Of a DNA stretch of 6,608 bases, positions 1-6,486 are shown one piece after another. Source of the stretch: Elusimicrobiota bacterium (GTDB lineage: Bacteria > Omnitrophota > Gorgyraeia > Zapsychrales > Fredricksoniimonadaceae); NCBI GenBank assembly GCA_012514595.1, contig JAAYZZ010000181.1, positions 1 to 6,608 of the forward strand. The letters run 5' to 3'. The notes beneath the pieces are model-generated. The model did no database searches. It was not told the origin of the DNA and worked only from the letters and a program-made list of their open reading frames with translations. Numbering within the stretch: position 1 is the stretch's first letter; each line of letters starts with the position of its first letter. The position numbers and the translations under genes were made by a program.

Positions 1-498
1 ATTGAACAACACATGCTCGAACCGGACAACGTCAACGGGGACCATGGTCCCCGACGGGACTAGATTGACGACCTTCAGATTCGGCCAATGGGAAAAGGCC
101 AGGGAATCTTCGATGACCTCTTTCAGATCCGTGTCCATCAGCGTGACGTCCATAAAATATTCCGGATCTGCGAAGATACTCTTCAGCATCTCGATCCTGT
201 CGACAGTCCACTGCCACAAAGACACATATTCATCAGAGAACAATTCCGGGATCTGTTCGGCCCGCCTGACCAGGGCATCCAACTCATCAAAGGTCTGCAC
301 GATCATTCCGCCTATATCCTCCGATATCGTGCCACTTGAAGCCTTCTTTAACCGCATCTGAATATCATCGAACTCGTGCAAAATCCCTTCAAGGTCGCCG
401 CCACCCTCCGTGGATAATAACTGAAGAACTCCGCCCCCGACCTGCAAGACATTCTTGAGCTCATGCAGCGTCCGACGAAGATGCTCCTGACTCACGGT
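1..498 (-). other. Histidine-kinase module: DHp helix and start of ATPase domain, cut by window edge
   Basis: Residues 1952-1975 read SQEHLRRTLHELKNVLQVGG, then GVLQLL. H1961 in HELKN is the expected phospho-accepting His of a HisKA-type dimerisation helix. A second helical stretch (LVRRAEQIPELFSDEYVSLW and the following residues) continues the region. The last visible residues, VDVVRFEHVLFN (N2115), match the beginning of the N-box of HATPase_c domains, where the window ends. The G1, F and G2 boxes would lie beyond position 1, so kinase competence is untested. The His to N-box distance of 154 residues is longer than usual. A receiver domain could follow outside the window. Confidence 0.65.
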
Positions 499-3400
499 CT
501 GCGCAGCATCCGACCCCGGAGAGGCCCGCCGCCACGATCCTTGGACCGCTGCCGGATTCTTGATGAGCACGATATTCCCCCCCGGAGCCTCCTCGACAAG
601 GTCCACCCCCAGCAGATATGCCGCCAGGTCAAAGATATATCCAGCCACGCGCCCCGGATCCGCCGGGACCGCCTGCAAGACCCGGGGCACGGGCCGCAGA
701 TGATCCAAGACCGCGTCCAGATCAAGGCCGTCGTAAGCATTACGCACGGCCTCCTGCATCCGGACATACTCATCATAAGCCAAGAACCGCCCTTCTCCCG
801 TGACCTCAAAGACGGTCCCCTGTCCCGGATACTTCGTCCACGTCCACAGGCTTTTTCCGTTCGAATAGACGCTCGCCCGGCGCCAGTCATACCCCTTCTG
901 TCTCTCGCGGATCATCTCTTCTGTCACAAAAGGCCGGGACTCGGCATTCTTGATCCGGTGCCATAAACGAACCTGACCAGCCTCCTGAAGGTCGAGATCC
1001 GCAAGGGACAAGGCCTCCATCACCCGCAGCATCCCCTCAAGGAATCGCTCCCGATCCGAAGCCCTCAGCCAGAGCGGCCTGTGCCAGGAGATCTCCCCGA
1101 TCGCGGTCTCAATGTCCTCGCGGGAGAAAGACGCCTTCCCTCGGACGCGGGATCGACGGACAATATCGGCTTCTCTCTCCCAATCCTGGGCCTCGGCGGC
1201 ATCGCCGCCTCCCGTTGCCTCAAGCCGAAGAATGCTCTTTTCCCATCCATACCCACGGTTCTTGCGCCTCGCGAATTTTTCCTCGACCCATTTGGCAATA
1301 TCCGGAGGCAAGGCAACCTCACTCAAATAATATCCCTCCAGGGCCTCCTCGAGAGGATACACCTCATGCCATTGGTTCATATCGCCGATGTAATCGTCCG
1401 TGATCAGGACCCGCCCGCCGGAGGGCTTGCGCAAAAGTCCCTCAGCGACCTCGTCAATGAACCGCGGATAGTGGGCCGGGATCTTCATCCCCGCATTCTG
1501 AAAATAGGCATCAAAGCCCTCCTCAAAGACATTCCGAAGGAAGGGGGCATAGCTCTCGGGAGACGTGATCCTGCTCCGCACAAAATAGATCACATGTTCC
1601 CGCTCTCCGATCGTGGGCCAGGTCTTTTTGAACCGGAGGACCGCCGTTCCCTTTTCTTTCCCGACAGACACATCCTCGTACCGCACTCCCTGGGCCCTCA
1701 GTTCCAGGATCAAGCCTTCCTCGTCAATGGTATCAGCATGGGCGAATCCATAGGCATATTTGAGATCGAGATACTGCCGCTCCGTCGGAAGGAACTCGGC
1801 GTCGGGCTTCGAGAGCTCCTTCAAACGCTCCAGGAAGATCGGCAAAAGATCCGGATCAATGTCCGTATGATCATCGACCATCACGACCTCCCGGGCCATG
1901 GTGGCCATCAGCACATTCACCAGATCGACCCCCGATCCGCCGTAAACCACCCTCCAGGGATCGGCATGAGGGTTGACCGCCTCCCGGATCGCGCGATAAT
2001 AACGGAAGTTTTCAGGATCAAGAGGCGAGAACCGTGGATCGGGAAAGACCTCCTGATACTCCTGCATTTCAGCCGCATCGACCCCCGGGAGCCTCCCGGG
2101 CGTGACATCGGCCCCTGTCCCGACGGGAACCCCGGATCTCGCCAAGCTTTCCCGTCGATAGGTCGCCAGACGCTCGAGGATCTCCTCCGGCTGCTTCATG
2201 GCCGCCTCGAGCTCCTCCACGGAACTCCGCATCGCTTCAGAAGGATCGGTCGTTTCCACAGGACTTGTGGAGACCCCCTCGGCGAATGCCGGATCCACCT
2301 TTCGGAATGTCAGGCCCGACCCACGCCCTCCGGAGATAATCGTCCCTTTCCCCTTGAAATAATCAATGAAGTCCTGGTCCACGCCTCCATTCAGGATCAT
2401 GACCCCCCCGGGGGCCAAAAGGAGAAAAAGGATCTCGGCATGTCTCTCCTTCAAGTCATACGGACCGATCGTCACATTATTGAGGACGATCAGGTCCTGA
2501 CTGGCCGGCCCCAGATGATCAAGCATCGCGGGACTCGTAAAACTCTCGGGAATCAGCTCGATATTGGACAGAACATCCGCGGCCTCGGGAATACTCCGTT
2601 TTAACAGGGCCAGCGCCTTGGCGACCCAGGCAACCCTCCTTCGATACATCTCCACACCAAAAACCTTTTGAACGCCGAATGCCCGAAGGAAAACAGGCTC
2701 CTGCCAGGCATAACCGAACCCGCCAACAAGGGCCGTCCGGGGATGGAAAGGCGGCTGACCTTTCAACGCCCAGTTAAGCATTTCGAGCATATAAGGAAAG
2801 ATCTGAAAATAGTTCCCCCCTCCGAAAAGATCATTCGAGAATGTCACGGAACGATCTTCCTCATCTTCCCCGACAATGCCATGAGGGACATATTCCTGCC
2901 AGTCGAGATCCGTCTCGGAAGAAATAAGCTGATCCATATCACGCCTGCGAAGACCCATGAGCAGGTGAAGCTGCTGAGGAAGACCGAAAGACGGAACGCG
3001 GCCAAAAGAACCCTGTTGATCCAGAACAGATTCTGCCGCATCCGCAAATGAAGCCAGGACGGTCAGGCGCTCCTTCTGGCGCTCCAGTCCCTCGAGGATC
3101 GTTCTTGAGAACAAATGCATGTTCTCGGCATGAAGTCGCATATTGAGGGCCGTCCCGCTCGGGGCTCTGCGAAGTCCCCGACGGACAGAATCCCAATGCT
3201 CGCGGACAGAAATGACCTCAGCTTGCAGACGATCCGCCTCGGCGACCAAACTCCGGATCCTCCGTACAGGCAAACGCCCGCGCCATCTCTGTCTTTCATC
3301 GAAACTGACATTGATATCCGGGCCCTGCCAATAGGCCTTCTCGGCCAAGAAACTCTGGCCCAGCCATTCGTCCACCCGGCCGGCCACGCGGGTCCCCAAA

Positions 3401-6345
3401 GGGTCGGAAAGCCGGTACCCGGCCATTTCTTTCTGCTGCGGATCCCAGAAGATCATATATCCGGGGAGAAATCCGCGGCCCATCTTCGTCACCGCAAGAA
3501 GAGAATGGGCCAGCCTTGCCTGCTCGCCCCCCTTGGCCGTGGCATCAAGAACCCGAAGGGTCTCTTTGTTCTCCACCTTTTGATGCCGAACTTGAGCATG
3601 CCGGCCCAAGAGCGCCATGACCTGCTTAAAGATCCCCTGACCTTGAAAATCTTCCAGAAAAACACTCTCCAGCGTCAACACCCCATTCTCATCGTAAAAG
3701 AACCTCATGACCTCCTTGGGACGCGATCGTTCCCCAACGGTCACATGAAGCCTGAGAGCGATCCCCGTCGTTTGAAGATGATATTCCGCAGTAAACCGCA
3801 AGGCCCGATCAATGCGACCGAAGGGGAGCGCAAAACTTTCTGTGCGCCGACCCTCTCTCGAGAGGGACATGGAACGGAAATGCCCGGCGATATCAAGCGC
3901 CTGTGCGGCCTTTTCTTTCCCCGTCGGGAGCCACTTCTTCCGCGCGGACCTCAACCGTTCCAGCAATCCCCCGTTGTCCTGGGCACCATCTGCGCCCCAC
4001 GACCCGTTCGCCTCCAACACAGACCCCAGATGCTCTTTCATCCAACCGACCAAAGGGTCGGCCTTGCTCAGGAGCGGGACATCCGAAGGCTCCACAAGGT
4101 CCTTGAGCCTGGGGAAAAGCGGCTGGCCCGCCCGCAGCCTCTCGTAATCCTCTTCGCCGAAATACCCTTTCAGGAAATCTTCCATCAGCACAGGGAATCC
4201 GATCCCGTCGGGGGTCCGCCCTGCCTTCTCCGCGGCATAGGCCAGGCCAATGAAGACCTGGGCAAAGAACTGCTCGGGGGATGCGAAGTCGTGACGGATC
4301 CCGGCCACATCCTCGAAGTCGTAAGTGACCGAGACATTCGGGAGCAACAGATAATTCCCGGGGTGAAAACGGTCGTGAACGATCCCCTGTTCATGAAATG
4401 TTCGAAGCACCTCTCCGGCCTGGGCCGCCTTCCCCAAGAACCCCATCCCCACCGTCTCCCGGGCCTTCTGAAAACTCATCCCCGCATAGAGGACAAAACC
4501 GGCCTCGACACGCTCCTGTCCGTCATGATAGGAGATGCCCGAAAATTTCCCGACGCCAAGCGGGAACCGGGTCATGATCCCTGCGGATGAGAATTCGGGC
4601 GCGTTCAAAAGCCGCCCTGAAAAAAGGAACTCCCTCAAGGCAAAGGACCAGGCCATCCCGCCCTCGAAGATCGACACTCCCTGCACCCGCTCCACCGAAC
4701 CATCACGCCTCGCCAAGAGCGGAGAAGGATAGTATCCGGGCCCTTGATACATCTTCAGAGGCCGACGGGAATCAAAGGCAACACCTTTGGCAGAGACCTC
4801 TCGCAACCACAACTGGCGCCGGTTCCATTCCACCTCAACAGGATGAAGAAGAGGGATCGTCTGGGTCCTCTTGTCCGCAACCGCGATCTGTTCGGTTCGC
4901 AAGAAATCCCGGACCCTCTCCTGGTCCTCGGGATGCAGCCTCTCCATGAGATCCCCGCTGTACAAAACAACCGCGCGCTCCCCCTCGGCCCGGGCAAGGA
5001 TCTCTTCTTCCTGAAGGGATCGGAATTCGGGAGCCCGTTCATCGAGGGGCGCCAGGAGATGGGTGGCCCCCTGAGCGATTGACGGGAGGACCTCGGAAGG
5101 CGTCACCGCAACAGGCATCAGGACAAGCCCGGAGGGACGCACCAAAGAAAGGGCCGCGGCGTCCGTCGTGACCGTCATCGATCCGTCAAGGACAACGCCT
5201 CCGGAGAAATATTTCCGGGGCAGAACCTCGCCCGTCGCGGCATCCGTCTCCTCGCGGATATAGTTGAAGACACCCTCTTGAAAGGCTTCGACATAAAGCT
5301 GCCAGATCTGTTGGGGACTGGACACGCGTGACGTCCCTTCTAGCCCCCCCACCTTCCGCTGATCCACAAAAACATCACCCAGTGCTCTTCCCGCGACCTT
5401 CCCTTTCAACCACGCAGCCAGGACAAACGCCCGGTACACCTGGCGCAGGGTCGCAAAGTTCTCCCCTTCGTTGACCTCTTTCTCGAGGGCCGGAATGATC
5501 ACCTCACGTAAGACCTGATTGGAAAGTTCAGAAGCAGGACACCCGATACCCGACGCCTGACACCCGAGCGCTCCACCCGCAGATGCCTCTCGTGTGTCTT
5601 GTGTCAGGTGTCCTGTGTCTTTCTTTGCCAGATAATCCTCCTCCACCATGACCTTGAGATGCGTCTTGAGGATCATCGCCGCATTCACGTCGGCCTTCTC
5701 GAAGACCTCGGCGGTGTCCGGCACGATCCAGACGCGATGACGGGTATCGAACGGGATATCCGTTGTGCCGAAACGTTCCTGCGCATCACGATACACCTGA
5801 TCCCAAAAACGACGCCCCAAGGCCTCATCGGGGTTCAATGCGGATGAGGTGATCTGCTTGAGAAGATAATCCTGGGCGAGGAGGTCGCGCCCCATCTCGG
5901 TCTTCCCGAAGGCCTCGGGAATGATGCGGTCCTTTTCCTCGGGAGACAAGTTGACCCAGAGGTCTTGTTCGGGGATTGTGAGGGCGGCGAGGAAATATTT
6001 AATCAACTTGGTCGATTCGGACAGGAGATCGGCCTTAAGTGACAGGTCGTAGGCAGTCGCATTATCATCATAATTCCCGGAAGGATCCCGTCCATCCCCT
6101 ACCACCTTCTGCCTGCGACCTAAGGACTTCCCCTCATTTCCCTTATCAACGATAAAATCGAACCGGAACGGCTCCTTCGGATACACCTTGATCCCGACAA
6201 GACTCGGGGCCTGATAGGCTTGAGAAAACGGGACCATCTCTCCCGGCGCAGGCAGGACAAGTCCCCCGGCCTGAACAGGGGTTCCTGTCAGGGCCAAAAG
6301 GACAGCCAGAAATAGACACAGGATCTTTCTCATCAGCCTACCCAT
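1..6345 (-). CDS. Giant multidomain protein, Omnitrophota type, C-terminus cut by window edge
   Basis: One uninterrupted minus-strand frame of 2115 codons enters at the ATG at 6345 and is still open at position 1, so the protein is larger than 2115 residues. An in-frame TAA at 6349-6351 prevents extension upstream. A second ATG at 6333, four codons in, gives a classic signal-peptide start (MRKILCLFLAV) and has a weak GGTAGG just before it; neither start has a good Shine-Dalgarno. Domain order is: signal peptide, Omnitrophota-type N-terminal module, kinase-like, GNAT-like, helical region, methyltransferase-like, second methyltransferase-like, linker, histidine kinase. Each is annotated separately. 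No transmembrane helix is evident after the signal peptide. No overall function can be assigned; a signalling or modification role is inference from the modules. It lies 141 bp downstream of msrB on the same strand. That it is one real gene is very likely; the family link is from memory. Confidence 0.93.
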   Translation of the reverse strand, partial: MGRLMRKILCLFLAVLLALTGTPVQAGGLVLPAPGEMVPFSQAYQAPSLVGIKVYPKEPFRFDFIVDKGNEGKSLGRRQKVVGDGRDPSGNYDDNATAYDLSLKADLLSESTKLIKYFLAALTIPEQDLWVNLSPEEKDRIIPEAFGKTEMGRDLLAQDYLLKQITSSALNPDEALGRRFWDQVYRDAQERFGTTDIPFDTRHRVWIVPDTAEVFEKADVNAAMILKTHLKVMVEEDYLAKKDTGHLTQDTREASAGGALGCQASGIGCPASELSNQVLREVIIPALEKEVNEGENFATLRQVYRAFVLAAWLKGKVAGRALGDVFVDQRKVGGLEGTSRVSSPQQIWQLYVEAFQEGVFNYIREETDAATGEVLPRKYFSGGVVLDGSMTVTTDAAALSLVRPSGLVLMPVAVTPSEVLPSIAQGATHLLAPLDERAPEFRSLQEEEILARAEGERAVVLYSGDLMERLHPEDQERVRDFLRTEQIAVADKRTQTIPLLHPVEVEWNRRQLWLREVSAKGVAFDSRRPLKMYQGPGYYPSPLLARRDGSVERVQGVSIFEGGMAWSFALREFLFSGRLLNAPEFSSAGIMTRFPLGVGKFSGISYHDGQERVEAGFVLYAGMSFQKARETVGMGFLGKAAQAGEVLRTFHEQGIVHDRFHPGNYLLLPNVSVTYDFEDVAGIRHDFASPEQFFAQVFIGLAYAAEKAGRTPDGIGFPVLMEDFLKGYFGEEDYERLRAGQPLFPRLKDLVEPSDVPLLSKADPLVGWMKEHLGSVLEANGSWGADGAQDNGGLLERLRSARKKWLPTGKEKAAQALDIAGHFRSMSLSREGRRTESFALPFGRIDRALRFTAEYHLQTTGIALRLHVTVGERSRPKEVMRFFYDENGVLTLESVFLEDFQGQGIFKQVMALLGRHAQVRHQKVENKETLRVLDATAKGGEQARLAHSLLAVTKMGRGFLPGYMIFWDPQQKEMAGYRLSDPLGTRVAGRVDEWLGQSFLAEKAYWQGPDINVSFDERQRWRGRLPVRRIRSLVAEADRLQAEVISVREHWDSVRRGLRRAPSGTALNMRLHAENMHLFSRTILEGLERQKERLTVLASFADAAESVLDQQGSFGRVPSFGLPQQLHLLMGLRRRDMDQLISSETDLDWQEYVPHGIVGEDEEDRSVTFSNDLFGGGNYFQIFPYMLEMLNWALKGQPPFHPRTALVGGFGYAWQEPVFLRAFGVQKVFGVEMYRRRVAWVAKALALLKRSIPEAADVLSNIELIPESFTSPAMLDHLGPASQDLIVLNNVTIGPYDLKERHAEILFLLLAPGGVMILNGGVDQDFIDYFKGKGTIISGGRGSGLTFRKVDPAFAEGVSTSPVETTDPSEAMRSSVEELEAAMKQPEEILERLATYRRESLARSGVPVGTGADVTPGRLPGVDAAEMQEYQEVFPDPRFSPLDPENFRYYRAIREAVNPHADPWRVVYGGSGVDLVNVLMATMAREVVMVDDHTDIDPDLLPIFLERLKELSKPDAEFLPTERQYLDLKYAYGFAHADTIDEEGLILELRAQGVRYEDVSVGKEKGTAVLRFKKTWPTIGEREHVIYFVRSRITSPESYAPFLRNVFEEGFDAYFQNAGMKIPAHYPRFIDEVAEGLLRKPSGGRVLITDDYIGDMNQWHEVYPLEEALEGYYLSEVALPPDIAKWVEEKFARRKNRGYGWEKSILRLEATGGGDAAEAQDWEREADIVRRSRVRGKASFSREDIETAIGEISWHRPLWLRASDRERFLEGMLRVMEALSLADLDLQEAGQVRLWHRIKNAESRPFVTEEMIRERQKGYDWRRASVYSNGKSLWTWTKYPGQGTVFEVTGEGRFLAYDEYVRMQEAVRNAYDGLDLDAVLDHLRPVPRVLQAVPADPGRVAGYIFDLAAYLLGVDLVEEAPGGNIVLIKNPAAVQGSWRRASPGSDAAQTVSQEHLRRTLHELKNVLQVGGGVLQLLSTEGGGDLEGILHEFDDIQMRLKKASSGTISEDIGGMIVQTFDELDALVRRAEQIPELFSDEYVSLWQWTVDRIEMLKSIFADPEYFMDVTLMDTDLKEVIEDSLAFSHWPNLKVVNLVPSGTMVPVDVVRFEHVLFN
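1366..1998 (-). other. Second, diverged methyltransferase/Rossmann-like domain, residues ~1450-1660
   Basis: After an acidic, proline-containing linker, PWRVVYGGSGVDLVNVLMAT (YGGSG 1468-1472) looks like a motif I glycine loop. It is followed by a helix and a second strand AREVVMVDD with D1491/D1492 in the ribose-binding position. Further strands are HVIYFVRSRI and GRVLITDDYIGDM (D1650, D1651). An LKPGG-like loop is not clear, so the domain is more degenerate than the preceding one and could be non-catalytic. Its position directly after the first methyltransferase domain suggests duplication or paired function, which is inference. Confidence 0.5.
2311..2853 (-). other. Class I SAM-dependent methyltransferase-like domain, residues ~1165-1345
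   Basis: The Rossmann-type methyltransferase motifs occur in order. Motif I is TALVGGFGYAW (glycines 1208, 1209, 1211). The end of the second strand is KVFGVEM with acidic E1232, expected to bind the SAM ribose. NIELIPESF follows as the third strand. DLIVLNNV (D1284) corresponds to motif IV, and LLLAPGGVMIL (1311-1314 APGG) to the LKPGG loop. Spacing is normal for the class. The GGFG variant of GxGxG is acceptable. Substrate cannot be predicted; N-terminal flank SNDLFGGGNYFQIFPYMLE may help shape the substrate pocket. Confidence 0.7.
3391..3813 (-). other. GNAT acetyltransferase-like domain, residues ~845-985
   Basis: The alternating strand-like segments GIALRLHVTVGE, EVMRFFYDENG and VLTLESVFL lead into EDFQGQGIFKQVMALLGRHA. 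Here QGQG (901-904) followed by a helix matches motif A of GNAT enzymes (Q/R-x-x-G-x-G/A), which binds the acetyl-CoA pyrophosphate. A later NKETLRVLDA and a KMGRGFLPGYMIF segment could be the usual distal helix and terminal strands. The rest is diverged and no catalytic residue can be named. The fold is inferred from one motif plus predicted strand order. Confidence 0.4.
4246..4713 (-). other. Protein-kinase/APH-like domain with atypical catalytic loop, residues ~545-700
   Basis: The segment contains an SIFEGGMAWSF stretch, a hinge-like FVLYAGMSF and then EVLRTFHEQGIVHDRFHPGN (ends at residue 664) followed by YLLLPNVSVTYDFEDV. The latter resembles the HGDLHPGN catalytic loop and the metal-binding Asp strand of aminoglycoside-phosphotransferase/ABC1-type kinases. 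H657, H661, P662, G663 and N664 align well, and D676 takes the place of the metal-binding Asp. The Asp expected at position 659 is Arg and an Asp lies one residue earlier (D658), so activity is uncertain. A canonical ATP-binding P-loop and Lys were not identified with confidence. It is kinase-fold by inference; substrate unknown. Confidence 0.55.
5191..6264 (-). other. Omnitrophota-type N-terminal module (function unknown), residues ~28-385
   Basis: This region begins at LVLPAPGEMVPFSQAY and contains YPKEPFRFDFIVDKG, TKLIKYFLAALTIPEQDLW, VNLSPEEKDRIIPEAFG, MGRDLLAQDYLLKQITSSAL, RFWDQVYRDAQERFGTTDIP, HRVWIVPDTAEVFE, THLKVMVEEDYLA and, after an insert, NQVLREVIIPALEKEVNEG, FATLRQVYRAFVLAAWLKG and QIWQLYVEAFQEGVFNYIRE up to KYFSGGVV. 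From memory, this string of motifs recurs, in this order, at the start of many very large hypothetical proteins from Omnitrophota genomes. I know of no assigned function. It looks mainly helical. The assignment rests on pattern recall and was not checked by a search. Confidence 0.75.
5530..5619. repeat. In-frame inverted-repeat insert of 'GACACC'-type short repeats within the giant gene
   Basis: Two repeat-rich arms point towards each other. CAGGACACC (5535-5543) is the exact reverse complement of GGTGTCCTG (5607-5615), and CCTGACAC (5556-5563) of GTGTCAGG (5601-5608). Each arm is built of degenerate ~9-10 bp GACACCCGA-like units. The insert is in frame. The upstream arm is translated DTGHLTQDTR (residues 243-252) and the downstream arm GCQASGIGCPAS (261-272), the two readings expected when one repeat is read on opposite strands. 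It sits in a linker between two conserved blocks of the N-terminal module, where such inserts are tolerated. Confidence 0.65.
6268..6345 (-). other. Signal peptide of the giant protein
   Basis: Residues 1-26 show the three parts of a Sec signal peptide: a basic n-region (GRLMRK), a hydrophobic core (ILCLFLAVLLAL), and a polar c-region ending TPVQA before GG. V-Q-A fits the signal peptidase I -3/-1 rule. A lipobox is not convincing because the only Cys (residue 10) lies early in the core. The prediction is export across the inner membrane, or an N-in/C-out anchor if uncleaved. Confidence 0.8.
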
Positions 6346-6486
6346 CGTTTAAAATATTACAAACCCACCTTGCATAAGTATTTAACATAAAACAATCAAT
6401 AACAATGCCTTATAGAAGTATTTGGGAAAACGCTTCTATTTCTTCTAACTAACTGTCTTTTATATGGTTAGCGATGGGCTTGAAAA
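6346..6486. other. AT-rich intergenic region between msrB and the giant gene
   Basis: This 141-bp non-coding stretch is clearly more AT-rich than the genes. It must hold any msrB terminator and any promoter for the giant gene. I see no GC-rich hairpin followed by a T-run on the minus strand and no convincing -35/-10 pair. AAGGTGGG (6364-6371, minus strand) is Shine-Dalgarno-like but lies 18 nt from the ATG at 6345, which is too far. Confidence 0.7.
6412..6447. repeat. Short inverted and direct repeat (TAGAAG/CTTCTA) in the intergenic region
   Basis: ATAGAAG (6412-6418) and CTTCTAT (6433-6439) form a perfect 7-bp inverted repeat around a 14-nt loop. CTTCTA is repeated again at 6442-6447, nine bases on. 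It could be an operator or a weak hairpin between the genes. It lacks the T-tract of an intrinsic terminator in the msrB direction. It could also be chance in AT-rich DNA. Confidence 0.3.

Noticed and set aside
463..966. 167-codon plus-strand frame and the overlapping minus-strand 132-codon frame (492-890)
   Set aside because: Both are shadows of the histidine-kinase and linker part of the giant gene. They are Arg/Pro-rich with no motif.
1081..2604. 507-codon plus-strand open frame
   Set aside because: It lies exactly codon-aligned opposite the giant gene. It stays open only because the sense strand uses no TTA, CTA or TCA codons there, and it stops at the first sense TTA. The translation is rich in Arg, Pro, His and Gly without recognisable motifs.
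3115..4590. 491-codon plus-strand open frame
   Set aside because: It has the same codon-aligned antisense relation to the giant gene and ends opposite a sense TCA codon. The opposite strand encodes recognisable domains (kinase-like, GNAT-like) here.
5530..5619. CRISPR array
   Set aside because: The repeats are only 8-10 bp, degenerate and inverted, without regular unique spacers, and the segment is translated in frame.
5599..5847. 82-codon plus-strand frame beginning in the repeat insert
   Set aside because: It is opposite the conserved N-terminal module, has no ribosome-binding site and no recognisable product.
6346..6420. Promoter for the giant gene (TATGTT, TAATAT and TAAATA boxes on the minus strand)
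   Set aside because: AT-rich DNA gives many -10-like hexamers, but none has a -35-like partner at 16-18 bp.
6412..6439. Intrinsic terminator for msrB
   Set aside because: The 7-bp hairpin is AT-rich with a 14-nt loop and is followed on the minus strand by AAGGC, not a T-run.
6341..6478. CCCATCG (6341-6347) / CGATGGG (6472-6478) inverted pair flanking the intergenic region
   Set aside because: Only 7 bp with a 124-bp spacer; no extension beyond chance, and one copy overlaps the start codon region.
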